From assembly GCA_963169105.1 (NCBI GenBank), contig OY720633.1:36534795-36598794 (forward strand): DNA of 64,000 nucleotides. Direction: 5' to 3'. Positions 35,976 through 48,311 of the stretch are shown here, piece after piece. Within the stretch, counting starts at the first letter, position 1. Every line of letters begins with the position of its first letter. The position numbers and the translations under genes were made by a program. The notes below the pieces were generated by a model. That model did not search any database. It was not told where the DNA came from and saw only the letters and a list, made by a program, of their open reading frames with translations. The DNA is from Ceriagrion tenellum (lineage: Eukaryota > Arthropoda > Insecta > Odonata > Coenagrionidae).

Positions 35976-36460
35976 CCCTCTTTGGCTGGAATATCTTCAT
36001 GTTCTGGACTCTCCTGACCACCCACGTGGCGAGCGATACGGATCCAGAGGAGTGGTGGTGGTGGTGGTGGTGGCTCCTCGTGGAACCGCCACCCTCCGCC
36101 ACCGCGGCCGCATCCTCTTGATGGTGGTGATGATGGTGGTGTTGTTGTTGTCTTGCGGAGGTAGAGGGGGGCGTGGCCGGGGCCACCGAAGTCGACGCGG
36201 TTGGAACTGCGGGTTTCGACGGCGATCGAGTTGGTGGCGGCTGTGAGGATGAGGACGAGGAGGCAACTGCGGGGGCGGAAGTGGAGGAAGAGGGCACCGC
36301 CGCCGCCGCCTCCGCCGCCCCCTTCGCCCCCGCACCGAGGGCGGCCGCCCCCCCAGGACCGCCCCCAGCCGCAGCGGGCTTGCCCTCCGGCCGATGCACC
36401 TTCTTGGACTGCTCCACCTCCCGGGTAGACGTTCCCGTCCCGACGGCAGCGGGACCCTGC
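35976..36460 (-). CDS. Candidate internal coding exon, Ala/Ser/Pro- and His-rich protein of unknown function
   Basis: The minus-strand frame stays open for 485 bases between an acceptor-like TGCTGTGATCCCAG (intron side ending at 36461) and a strong donor AGAGGG|GTGAGTACGG (GT at 35975-35974). The frame enters after two codon bases and leaves after one. The 161 codons begin near QGPAAVGTGTSTREVEQ, pass an Ala/Gly/Ser/Pro-rich centre, then two runs of seven His. They end with the more ordered stretch LATWVVRRVQNMKIFQPKR. There is no ATG in frame upstream before a stop, so it must be spliced or partial. Codons are mixed within His, Ala and Ser runs, as in real low-complexity coding DNA. Low-complexity, probably disordered protein is visible; the family is not recognised. 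Frames on other strands here are GC-driven shadows. Confidence 0.45.
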
Positions 36461-37440
36461 CTGGGATCACAGCAGTGGAGACACCCGCACCCCTCCCCCC
36501 ACACAACTCAACGCACTATAAAAGGAGGGAGGTTGCCCTCCGGGGCTCGACTGTTACCCTCCTGTTGCCTGTACAACTACCAAGGGAAGAAAGATGACAT
36601 AAAGGAAGCAGGAAGACTCCTCTTGCGGTGGACCGTTCAAACTAGTAGGTCGCTGCCTTACAGAATGTTCGAAGCAAGGGATTTGGAGTAGGGTTAAACT
36701 GTTGGGGAAAACTTTGTGGACGGACTCAACTCCAGGAAGTATCCGCGGGGAGGTTTTCTTCGCCCCCCCTCAGTCCGGAGATATTTATGTTCACCACCTA
36801 GAGTAAATAATGATCTGTCTCCTTCCCTGGGGACGGTGGCTGTTCCTTCTTCGTCCGCGCGCGCCCAAGCGACTGTCGCCGTCGGCTTGCAGAAAAGGGA
36901 ATCGGCTGGTGTTTTGGGAGAAGAGGGGAGGCGCAAACCCTTCTCCGCTCCCCACTACCTCCCGACTCTTCCCTCGCTCTCCCTCCTCACACCCTCTCTT
37001 TGCCACGCACCAACCGATTCCCCCGATGTGAGCGTACTACATTCCCTTAAAACCCCCTCCCCTGTACACACTCTGCTCTCCCTTCGCTCCCTCCCCTTTT
37101 TCCCTTATTCCCTCCTCCACCTCCTCTCCTCCAACTCCTTCCTTCCTTGTTCCTCCTCCTCCCTCTCCGCCAATCCACGCGCACGCGTCGTCCCCCTCCC
37201 CTTCCTCTCCCTCCTCCCCCACCCACTCCTTTTCTTCCTCCCCTCTTCCTCCTTCCTCTTCCTCCCATTTTGGCTTTTTTTTTATATTGTTCCCTCCGCA
37301 ACGCTCGGCCGTGCTCCTCTCTTGTTGTTACGCGAGTGTTTATTTTCCTCCTCGTCGTCAATCCGCACGCCGCCGCGCCGCCTCCTCAAATAGTTCCCAC
37401 TCATCCACCCGCTCCTCCTCCCGATTTGAGGGGATAGTCG
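36461..37440. promoter_or_regulatory. GC-rich then CT-rich tract upstream of the minus-strand exon
   Basis: From about 36960 to 37260 the plus strand is almost pure C/T (purine-rich on the minus strand). It is flanked by CpG-bearing sequence at 36840-36890 and 37300-37440. On the minus strand this precedes the exon at 35976-36460, as a promoter or 5' untranslated/intron region would. A plus-strand TATAAAA lies at 36517-36523. Promoter activity is inferred from composition. Long open frames here are low-complexity Leu/Ser/Pro or Gly/Arg translations and are not called. Confidence 0.35.
36517..36523 (+). promoter_or_regulatory. TATAAAA box-like site
   Basis: CTATAAAAGGAGGG is a good match to a TATA box on the plus strand, inside the GC-rich island. 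No initiator TCAGT-like sequence is visible 25-35 bases downstream. It could serve divergent transcription or be chance. Confidence 0.2.
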
Positions 37441-37515
37441 TGTCCGACGAAAATTTCAGGTGTATGGAGAATCGACGGGGATCGGTCAACCTGTTTTCAT
37501 CAAAACCACCATCGC

Positions 37516-37587
37516 GAATATTTTAACGAGTGACAGGGATTCCGTTTTCCTCGCTTCATTTTCCATTGGTGCCAGGTTTCGCTCCCA
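37516..37587 (+). repeat. Dispersed repeat, unit 1
   Basis: It begins GAATATTTTAACGAGTGACA and includes CATTTTCC and GCCAGGTTTCGCTCCCA. It aligns with 38463-38532 with a few small gaps and resembles a short fragment of an interspersed repeat. Confidence 0.5.
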
Positions 37588-37599
37588 CAGGTACTACTA

Positions 37600-38460
37600 C
37601 CAGTAGATACTAATAGTATGTGCCTGACTACCCAAGTTACCAAATCATATTATAATATTTATTTTTTGTATTATATTAATGGCAGTATATTTAATTTGAA
37701 ATGTACTCTGCAGCCGATTTCATAATCTCAGGGTAAATATTTTTTCTCGTTTATACCAAAACTGCACCTTCGGAAAAGTTTCAATAAATAACCTAAATTT
37801 CATTTTTCAGCTAAGCAAAGTTTTGCTCGTACAAGTACAAATACCAATAAGCTAAACTGGGTGCACCCAGGCTAAACTTATCAAATAAAATTCGAGCAGT
37901 TAAGTTGTAAAAGAGATAAAATGATATTTTATTATTAGCTCTGACTCAACCCAGTTTTTTCGTTTTTGGGTGAATAATATTCCATCGCGGTGCATATGGA
38001 GATACGCTCTCTCGATGATTACGCTTACGCCAACTAGGGTAGTCAGATATTATTTACGAAACCAAAATCGACAATTTCATCCCTTCACCAAATAGTTCTA
38101 TCCTGTAACAGTTGAAGTTGATTAGAATTTTAAACAGTGCTCTTGTGATTTATTCGTAATATCAAAACTTTCAATAAGTTGAGTGAATATTAATTATCAT
38201 AACTGCAGCTGATGCCGCGAGGCAAAATAACTACGGCATGAGAAAGAAGAATTTCAAATATTTTCTCATAGTTTCCTTTACAATAGCGTTATTATGTTTG
38301 TCTGAGATAGAGACAATGTAGTCTTATATTCCGCAGTAACTATATTGTTTAGTGTCCGTAAAACCCTTCCAATTTGAAGTAATAATCATGTTGATCATAA
38401 AGTTTGAATCATCTTTGTATAAACGAACAGGACCAGTCAAATCGTCGCTCCCCATGAATG
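37600..38460. other. No feature seen
   Basis: AT-rich sequence between the two repeat units, with no supported gene. Confidence 0.5.
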
Positions 38461-38462
38461 CG

Positions 38463-38532
38463 GAAATATTTAACGAGTGACAAGGATTTTGTTTCATGCT
38501 CCATTTTCCAGTCGTGCTAGGTTCGGTTCCTA
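38463..38532 (+). repeat. Dispersed repeat, unit 2
   Basis: Partner of 37516-37587. Shared order: AATATTTAACGAGTGACA, GGATT, CATTTTCCA, GTGCTAGGTTCGGTTCC. Confidence 0.5.
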
Positions 38533-38539
38533 GTAATTT

Positions 38540-40430
38540 TTTATAAACTTGTGGTAAAGGGTGAAACATTTAAAAGTATAGTTAGTTAAATGAGTGATGA
38601 GCTACTTAGTGGGGATTGATAGAATGGTAGATGTTCAATCACTCTCATACCCAGCGTTCCAAAGATCACATGCCCATTTTTACCTCAAGCTCGAACGGTT
38701 TATGCGCCGCGCAATGCCAATCAAAACAAGATGTATGAAACTCGAGCATTACTGACTCTTTGTCATTGACTAGGTTCATAGAATATGTGCTGATGAGTGT
38801 TTCAGTCATTTTTATGCCTAAGCTGTCTATGCCTAATGATGATAATGTTCATGCCTAAATGATTAGGAAAATTTATGGGGTATCGTTGATGTGCTCATGA
38901 TTGTTATAAATAATTCATGTAAATTTCTGTTACATAGTTATTTTTCAGGAAACTTAAATTGCAATGTGTCTCTGACAATTCTTGCTTAGAAAATATTCCA
39001 AAGAAAATAAAATTAGCATTTGAGCAAAGTAGAGTTCCGCTCTCGAACAACACCAGTATTTTATGATTACTTTAATATAAGTAAGAGCGCATGCGCAAAG
39101 AGGCATGCGGTAGAGATATGCGGCAAAGTGCCTTTTATAAATCTGTCATACATTCACCGACGGTTGACAGAATGATGTACCTCAAAGGGGTAGTTAACAA
39201 ATTACGTTCGATTTAAGTAACAAGAGTTCCGATCCAGAGGTTATACGACGCACGCGTGCCCTAGGAGCGCAAGAGTGCTCATTCTACAAAACAATTCTAG
39301 ACCTCAAATTTATCTAGTCATCATCAAGTGGTATCGTGACACAGTACTGTCATATAGCCAATACCATTGTAATAAAAAATAAATGAATACAAAAAAAATC
39401 CAATAAATTATCGGATCCCATCGTTAACATAACCTCCGTGAAACTTTTCGAGCTAATAATATTTTGAGCTTCCTGCAAAATCGAACCTTCTTCCATAGTA
39501 GTCAGCAAAAAACGTTATATGAATTTGGCATATGACCTTCCAACTGATCATTTATAACAAGTAGTAATCGGTGGCATCAGTTTTGACTTGATTAGGGTAA
39601 AACCCATCATGCCAAAAGGAAACGTAAGCGTCTGCCTGTTATTCTATATTTAAATGAACGGCATTCACCCTAAAGTTAACAGAAGATAGATTATCAGACA
39701 TATATGCATTTTATTCAGACATATACATAGATATCAGACATAGACATTAGGATATTTAATGAAGTTACTCCTGTCTACTGAAAATTTGCTATTGATGCGG
39801 GATATTAAAGTTCTCCTACTAAAACATAAACTCGTGGTGTCTTTAATAGTAGATCGATCTCCAGCTTAATGAGTCCTTCCTGTCAAGTACTTCTCTAACG
39901 AAATAAACTACTCCAGCGCAATCACAGTCAAGTGGATGGATTCAGATATTAGGTCAGGAAAAGGTATTAGAAAAATTCAAGATCCTTGTAATCACCAAAA
40001 CTTAAGACCTAGGATGGAAGAAACACATCCGAAACATTTTCTGCATTGCATTGAAGAAACTGGCATTAATCAATTGAAACTTAGGAAGGAATTAGGATGA
40101 AAGCGTGTACGAGAAATGTTTTTATCTCTGTGTACGCCATTAATATGTAGCAAATATTTGGAACCTTGCTCTGAGAGATTAAATTCGCGAAATAAATAAA
40201 ATTTAAAGGATAGTCGCTAATAAAGTTTAAAACTACTCCGAGCAAATGGATAGTTTAATTCATCTGGCGGCAGAACGAGGTTGGGAAATACTATAGTCAG
40301 ATATTACACGCTAGGCATTAATTTCTGTGAAATACAGATAAGGCGTGTTTCCGTATGATACGGATAACATTATCATCACATAAATCAAATTTTTTAAAAA
40401 ATAAGTGAGACATTAAAATTTATAAGAAAA
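38540..40430. other. No feature seen
   Basis: AT-rich DNA. CAGACATA-type short repeats occur near 39697-39745. No supported gene. Confidence 0.5.
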
Positions 40431-40434
40431 AAAC

Positions 40435-41085
40435 AATATAATGAAATGCACCAGAGATGGACTACATGAAGCCGGGATATATCTGGAAGGAGAAAAGCTA
40501 AAAGCAAGTCACTAATTTTAAATATCTTGGTAGCTGTGTAAAATCTGATGGAAGATGCACAGCGAATGTGACAAGCAGGAAAGCACAAAAAACAAACTTT
40601 TATGAAGAAGTAAACTTTCTTGACTTAAAAAGATATCTCAATACAAATCCGTGAAGAATTTTTGAAAAGCTATGTCTGGAGTGTTTGTACATATTGCTCA
40701 GAAACTTGGACCTCGAGAAAAGCAGAAAGGAGCAGATTGGAGACATTTAAAATGTGGTGCTGGAGAAGAATGCTAAAGATTTCATGGACAGAGAGAGCTA
40801 CAAACATCGAAAGTTTGGAAAGAGTTGAGGAAGGGCGAACATTGATCGGTTCAATCTCAAGAAGGATTGATTGGACATTTGTTGCGACACTCAAACTGGA
40901 TGACTGCCTTGATGGAAGTAATGGTGGAGGGACGTGCAGGAAGAGGGAGACCTAGGCCGGAATTCCTAAATAGAATGGAAAGAGGGAGAAAATATGCAGA
41001 AATAAAGAGAATTGCTCTGGAAAGGAAGATATGAATGCCCACCAGTCTTAGAGTTGACGAAAAGAAGATGAAGATATCTTTAGAA
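40435..41085 (+). pseudogene. LINE family B relic, RT thumb and C-terminus
   Basis: It starts near YLEGEKLKAS and FKYLGSCVKSDGRC (about 40480-40555), the post-catalytic block of endonuclease-RT LINEs. It then reads SETWTSRKAERSRLETFKMW and CWRRMLKISWTERATNIESL in one frame (about 40660-40860). After a frameshift near 40870 it continues as GHLLRHSNWMTALMEVMVEG, then GRGRPRPEFLNRMERGRKYA. This is the best-preserved C-terminus of family B in the window and is the reference for the other two copies. The 5' part is missing and stops occur near 40529 and 40651. Confidence 0.85.
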
Positions 41086-43275
41086 TTGATAGGATATATT
41101 CCTCCAAACTAATGCGTACAAAAGTTTCTTCCATCTACGCGCCAATAACGGCTCCGACGTCACGTTTATGCGTCTCTTACTCAGCTTTAAACTTATTAAT
41201 CCTATGTTTAATTCATTCATTCTAGGAATATAATGCTGTGTCTAAAGGGTTACCTCTGAAGACGGTTGATCGATCACAGCTAGAGAAATAGGCTCGGTAT
41301 TCATCTCCGGGGATTTAAACTTGTCAAGGTGACACAGCGTCTGCTGCAGTGGAATAAGATATTTCCGAATATAAGCTAATGTTCCTTATATGTTGATGCA
41401 GCGTGTAATACGACTACAAATTTAGACGTACCTATCGCCTAGAGACAAACATTGGCTGACACGGCGAGTATCCATTCGTAAACTTCCATCCTACTCCAAC
41501 GGAAAAATTTATTTCCCTGCCTCTTGCTGCTTACAACTAAATGGTATGTATGTTGTCCTATCACTCTTGAATCAATGTGTTTTTATTTATCACATATCTT
41601 TTTCGCCTCCTGGCATACATGTATATTTGGAGTAATGCTATCGTTGATAATGCTCAAGGTATTTCCCAAAAGACTACCATGTAATGGAATCAAAAATGGA
41701 TCTTTCTTGGAATTTGCATGGAACGGCTAAGTAATGATAAAGTAAAATCTCTCTGCTAGGCTTATACATAGAATTAGTATGCTAATCTCAAGGTATTTGT
41801 ATAGTTATCATATGTAATCACCTTTTGTTGGCAATTAGAATTTATGAATATTGCTCTTTATTTATATATTTCATAGCCTCCAGAAACTATCATCACTATT
41901 TCTTCAATGATTATTGGTCACTTGAAATAAAATGTATATTACTGGGTAAGCTTGCTGTTTTAAAATTTTAGTCGAAGAGATGTTGACGACAATTAATAGG
42001 TAAGTTATAGGTATGCATGATTAATGAACTTTAAACCATACGCAAACTTTGCCATCGCAAGGGAATTAGAAATCAGCACAGCCGAAGTCTTTAACTTACA
42101 AACTATAAAATCTCTTCCAACTGTAAAATAAATTTCCCTCACTGTCACCGAAAGATTATCCATCAAATATCGCGTGTCCTCGTTCTTTTGGCAGCCTTCA
42201 TGTTATACTCAATGCATTCCACAAGGTTGGCCCCAAGCTAAAATTTTCTTTGATCTTTGATTTGATTTTCAATATGTCCGTGTCCGTGGGATATTTCACG
42301 TATTATACATATTCTAAAGTTTGTGGCTTGCATTTTGGCGGGGCCTAAAAATTCCTGTCGTTTTACTGATGGGCAATAAAAGAGGTCGAGAGACCCTTTG
42401 TTATTTGTATGTTCGCTTCTCTCCTCTCATACCCCTCTTTTGATCGTCAGACAATATTTCATCAAGTCCTGCGTCATTTGCCTTTTCGTCGTGCCATGGA
42501 TCAGGCCCGTTCGGCATTGTAAAGCATTGACTGCGGTCTGCTTTGCTCGAGAAATACCGCATTACAATGCCATGCTTTCGGAAAATGTGATGTATCACAC
42601 AGGAATATTACTTGATATTCGAAATGAAACGATACCATTCAATATTATGCGATCTCATCCTAAGTGCGCTATTATATGAAAAGTAACCATTTTCGTCCAT
42701 ATGAACCGGTAAAAATAAGCAAAATATTTCGTGAACTGTTCGACCGTTTGCTGTAATACTAGCCATTCTACTTACTGTTTTATTTATTTAATCTAATGAA
42801 ACCAAAATTAACTTTTAATTTAGTGTGAAATGTGCCTCCCACGATGTGGGGTCCATCTCGATTGATTTCAAATGTTTGGGACAAAATGATTCGTGGACAA
42901 GCAGGCTCAGACCACCGGCAGAAGAGTTCTGAGCTGTATTTTGAAATATTTCGTACCTTAGGGTTGCATGATGCCACATGTCACGCTTCTCATTGGGTAC
43001 TTGACTTTAGGAAATATAATGTTACTTGTATAATAATGCTACCTCAGGTAATAGCTGATGACGCAAGATTTGTTATATCACATTTTGCGATACAATGCGA
43101 TGTAATGCAACACATTTAGGCCTTATTTCAATGCAAAATTTACATATCAATGCTTTTAGGAAAGTTTGTGAATCGCTCTTCTCTGGCCACAATATTCTCC
43201 ACTCAGCTCACTTCGTGCCTCTCATTCACATGGATTCACAAAACTTCTTCTTACCTTCCAGCGCACGTTCGTACC
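41086..43275. other. No feature seen
   Basis: About 2.2 kb without a supported gene, RNA or repeat. Confidence 0.5.

Positions 43276-43277
<2 letters not shown>

Positions 43278-43337
<60 letters not shown>
43278..43337. repeat. (CT)30 microsatellite
   Basis: An uninterrupted CT dinucleotide array of 60 bases. The Ser-Leu repeat frames crossing it are artefacts of the repeat. Confidence 0.98.
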
Positions 43338-43339
<2 letters not shown>

Positions 43340-43340
<1 letters not shown>

Positions 43341-45990
43341 TCTCCCGCAACTTTCATGTTTTCAAACTCTCACCGTCAGCGCAGCTTCTGCTTTCCTATC
43401 CATGTTTATTCTCACCTTTAAAAAAAAAAATAAATCCCTATCCCAAGACTCCGCCTTCTCTCATACTTCCTCTATCATGCAGCATCTTTTATGACGCCCA
43501 CGGCAAGGGGGCTAACCTTTTGCTTCCTTTTGCTTCTTGTTGTGTGGATCAGGAGGGAAAAATGAGTGATTCGGGCGCCAATGGACCGAAATACTATTTC
43601 TCTCTTCACATACGCATCTTACGTATTTGATTGCACCGTTATTTATTTTCGACATAGCTTGGACAAGAAAGGGCTTTTTTCCGGCTTTAGAAAAGATTCT
43701 ATCCTGTGTTAAAAAGTCTCTCTTTGTAGGTGTAAGCTCATTTTAGATAAAAATACAAACTTTTATGTTTGTTAAATGCAATTAATCTTAAAACTACTCT
43801 CTTGCTCCAAGTGACTGACATTAGTCGGGCCTAATCTCGAATAATAGAAAAATCGTATTTGATCGAGTAGAAATTTTTTAGGTGGTGGTTTTTCAGGCCG
43901 CTGATCATGAAAAATGGAACATAAAAAGCAATATGGCGGTATCAGTATGACGGTCTGAGGAAAAGAAAAAGTTATTATAATAAACACTCTTTTCATGGAA
44001 TAAGATATATCCTTTGTTTATGAATCATATCTCACCAGTGTAAAAAATGTCGAATTCAATACGGTGGGCAAAATAATGAGTAATATGCATAATATAATAC
44101 AAACTGTTTTAACTTGAATATGTTTCAGTTTAAAAATATGAAAAGATATTGGAATTTATGCGGTCCTAGTAAAAGATATATATCAAAGAAAAAGGCGTGC
44201 AGTTCTTAAAATCTATCAAAACATTTACACGACGTTTATATATCCAAAGAAAAACTGAAATATCTTGAAAACAACCTGATGGATCCAAATTAGCGCATTA
44301 TTTATGGTGTCTTACTTATGTAATGCCATAATGCTATCAACAGTACCTTATTTTTAATAAAAGAATTATTAAAAAATGCTCCACTACTGCGAGAAATAAA
44401 AAATAACAAATCAACATTACATTTCGTCAACTAATGAGTAATAATTGTCATCTGTCGACGATTCCAACGAAAACCCATCTGTTTCATCTCTTGCTGCGAT
44501 GCTCTGTGGACAAGGACATCCACAGCTGCGTGTGACAAAGACTAAATTTTTTCCAAAAGTGGCTATTAACTCGACACAGATGGATCCGAATGCTCCAGCT
44601 AACGTCTAATTACATGCTCAAATTTCTGTTTTCGGATTTTCGAGAAACCCTTCCTGAATTATTTTAAAATACCCACTGTACTTAGCGCGCTAATTATAGA
44701 TGAAAACGATAAAATATCGTTGGCCACTTTAGTGGAATTTAGGTTGCCTTCAGCTTTAAAATTTACTTGCAGAGTGAATTGTAGATCTCGTTTTATTTCC
44801 TCGAAACCAATTTCTTTGACCATTCTTCATTTAGTGCTCACACTCGATTCCATAAATTCGAATGATAGAATATCTAATATATTATTTGTTGCTTTCTAAA
44901 AATATTTGCTCTTTTCCACTACCTGTACATTATTGTATAATACGTAGCTTAAAAATTATGGTGGAATATTACCTGTTAACTTCAAATATTGTTGTAGTTT
45001 TACGGCCACATAATTTTCAATAGCATTGAAACGCGATGATTCTAATGGCCTCTTATTAGCCAAAATAACTCCCCTCGTAATTTCACTCTTATATTTTTCT
45101 TCTTAATCTCTTAGAAAAACTTAGCTAGGTTAGAAAAGCACTCTATTTTTCTCTACAGCTTCGCTTAAACAGAAAAAATTCACCACTGAAATGACATCGG
45201 ATAGAAAAATATTTTTATTTTTGAACTCCATTGCAATGGCGATGATTATTTGGTAATTTCTGGCAAATGTAATTTTTTTCTACATAATTTTGGCCAAAAT
45301 ATTTTCTTTACACTTGGAAAATAAATAATAAAGGCCGGGGAGAAGTTTGCATTCCATTAGTGTTACTATGAAATAAAGAACACACACTGAAACTTGGAAT
45401 ATATTTAAACGATATAATTCAGTTCACAGTAGCATATAAAAGTTCATAGTCACGGGCTCAGCCAGTTATGGGTAGTTCTTTTCATTTAGTTTATCCAAAA
45501 TTGAGTGATCAGAAATATCTTAATCAACCCTCGGCAGAACTAGGAAGAGTTTTGTGACTTTTTGACTAGCAAGTGTAATTTTTGGCAATCAGTCTCATGA
45601 TATTTTTGCGTTTTAGTAATTTGTAAAATTAATATTATTCCTCTATCTTACCAATCTACTTTCACGGCCTTCTTATAAAGCTACTGGCATTAATCTTATA
45701 ATAATTCCTTTTTCTTTGATTACCGTCACGGTTTCCGATGTCCTTACAAATATATCTGATGTTCGTTTCCATTCGTGCGAGACAAATACCGCCTGCGTGA
45801 ATGTCACATTCACCCTGAAGAATGCGCTGACTTGTTCCATTTGAAGGTGGTAACACGATTACTAAAGGAGCTATTTCTTGACGTCGTGCTCATGCATTTG
45901 CGCAATTGTGTATGTTTTCGTGGAGATTGCGCTGTTACATTTGAAGGTCGTAAGGTGTTTTTAGATGATAACTTTTATCTTTACGATGTA
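43340..45990. other. No feature seen
   Basis: AT-rich. An A10 run lies near 43420. A 79-codon frame at 45775-46014 has no recognisable motif. Confidence 0.5.
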
Positions 45991-45993
45991 TAT

Positions 45994-46040
45994 CTGCACC
46001 TTGCAATAAGGTAGAAACACTATCTTCTCGCAAGGTGCAG
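45994..46040. repeat. 11-bp stem hairpin
   Basis: CTGCACCTTGC (45994-46004) pairs exactly with GCAAGGTGCAG (46030-46040) around a 25-base loop. It lies immediately upstream of the 92-bp direct repeat. Confidence 0.6.
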
Positions 46041-46095
46041 CATGTGGAGATGGCACATCAATACAAACCCATTGATGTAGTTATTGCTTATCGAT

Positions 46096-46187
46096 TCTGA
46101 ATCATCTGAAATATCTGTTTTGGAAGCAAATATTTTCATCGTAGCGATGTTTTATTGAACATAATGCTGGTACTGGCTACTGAGGAC
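46096..46187 (+). repeat. 92-bp direct repeat, unit 1
   Basis: It aligns without gaps over 92 bases to 46429-46520 with 12 differences. Shared core strings: ATCTGAAATATCTGT, AAATATTTTCAT, CGATGTTTTATTG and GCTGGTACTGGC. Confidence 0.85.
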
Positions 46188-46428
46188 CTGTTTTTTCTTC
46201 GCTAATTTCTCTGTTCATATTCCTTCTGCTGGCACTTCGTTTTATTCTTCCGGCCCTACTCTGCGTCATCGACTTTGTTTTTCGATATATTGGTAAGGTA
46301 GGAGTATCCATCCTCCCCTCCGTCGTCTTTTTATTAAACCGCATTCCAGACGTTAGAATTTACGGAGAAGTTCCTCCTTACATCCTCCCAGTGATGTGTA
46401 TTTGCGGCGTATTTAATAACGTATTTTT

Positions 46429-46520
46429 TCTGAAAAATCTGAAATATCTGTCTTGAAAGTAAATATTTTCATGGTAACGATGTTTTATTGCACATTGTGC
46501 TGGTACTGGCAAATGAGGAC
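46429..46520 (+). repeat. 92-bp direct repeat, unit 2
   Basis: Partner of 46096-46187, offset by 333 bases. The 241 bases between the units are CT-richer and show no feature. Confidence 0.85.
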
Positions 46521-48300
46521 TCCGATTTTATTAGACAGCTGGAGGCATTGACCTTAGAATTGTCAGAAATTCAAATAGATAGGTATTTGTCGCTAATTTA
46601 AGATTAATAACAGACAATAAAAATTAATTACAGCCTGCGAATAGATACGGAGCTACGAAGAAATGCCTGAACGAATACTGCCTTCCAAATTTAAGTGCTA
46701 CTCATAATATTAGCGTGCATAACATGAAGTAGGAGCGGATTGCGTTTTTATTAATAACTCTAAGTTGTTAATTAAACATTGATTTGAAAATTCATAATTC
46801 CCTCGAACCATAAAAACCCAGTCATGTGGTTATTTCTTTCCAAATCCCTGCACCGGAAGTGACTTTCCATTTGGAGTCCTTAATGCCTCTTAAATTTTTT
46901 TGCGTCCAATTTTGTTGTTTTCCTCTCTTTTTTTATCCTACAACTTGCTTTCTTTTCGCCGTCATTCTTTCATCTTCCGCCTCCTTTTCTTTTACTGCTC
47001 TGTGCCCATGAGCGTAACCGCGTTTTTTATACTCCCACGCTGAGTACCTTTTTCGTTTTGTCGCATTAAAGCGTTCCACGGCTAACATATATCACTCTTC
47101 AGCCGTCAAAGACCTACTTGAAAGGGTCGTAACTTAGATACTTGTTTCGTCAGTTACGAATGCATGAAACACAATTTCCTTTACCCATTCTCTTACCATC
47201 ATGCATACGTATCCTTGTAATTCCTTTTATCTGTGTTCCATACTGTGATATACATGTCTTCATCGCAAAAACAGTTCAGCTCACCTTCCAATACTTAATT
47301 TGGTTATCTATTTAGCGATCCCAGGCTTCATACTCTACGCCTTATTCTCTATTTGAGTAAATCAACCTGTGGTTATGGATTTCAAGCTAAGAGCCTAGCC
47401 TACCTAGATTTATATAATAGGCGGTGCCAAAAACCTAAGAGAGCTAACTCATTCATAAGATGTGAAAAGTTAGGAAATTTTATGTTTCAATGGCTGAATA
47501 ACATTTCCGCAAAGTCAAACCTGAGTCTTAACTTATTAGTAGTCATCAGTCCTACGATTAGTTTGCTGCACTTACTCCATTTTCCTGTTAGCTAAAATGT
47601 TTTTTCTCGTCTGAATATACTAAAATTTTCGTTCAACTTGCCTCAATACATCCAATCCTTTATTTTCCTAGATGATTACTGCTTTGTTTTCTTTCTGTGT
47701 GATATATAATTAACTTTAGCGTCTTTGAACGTCGAATAACTGTGATTCTTCCTACTGTCTGAGTTTTTCTTTCCACGACTATGTCGAGGAGAAAGGTATT
47801 TGCGAAAGGAGTAATGATCGCTCCAAGCACTGAATGAGCTTAAAAAGAGTTTTGAGGTTTTTTATTCCATAATTAAACCGTAATTTCACTCGAGAAATAA
47901 AATACCAATATATTTTTTTTGTTTAGTCTTTCAAGTACCCGCAATTTTTGCACGTATAATTTATATCCAACCGATACGTGAATATCAAGGTCTCTGAGCC
48001 GTGCCCATTTGGAATAAGTTAAAAATCTTGCGAATTGGATATCTTGAACAAATTTGATTCAAGTACACTGAAAAGTAAGTTTTAATCTGTTTATAGATTT
48101 CTGTGTTAATTATAAGGGTGTAATACTTAACTTTCTTAGCCATTTTTTTCAAGTATGCGCTCAATACTTCAGGGATTACTAAAACTTGTATAAGTATAAT
48201 GGATTTATTTTCCACCTCTAGGCATGGAATTTATGTAGATATTTTACATTAATCCTTTGATTAGTGAGTTTTTTTTTGTAATCCCTGACCCCAGGAGTGA
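46521..48300. other. No feature seen
   Basis: AT-rich sequence with no supported gene or repeat. Confidence 0.5.
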
Positions 48301-48311
48301 GATTTAAAAAA

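Noticed and set aside
36173..36691. 172-codon plus-strand frame opposite the His-rich exon
   Set aside because: GC-driven shadow. The minus strand has the matching splice sites and the more natural composition.
36716..37393. 225-codon plus-strand frame and several minus-strand frames in the CT tract
   Set aside because: Low-complexity translations (Ser/Leu/Pro or Gly/Arg) of a pyrimidine-rich tract. The plus frame starts at GTG, and no domain is visible.
43095..43494. Ser/Leu-rich frames over 43.3 kb
   Set aside because: Direct translation of the (CT)30 microsatellite.
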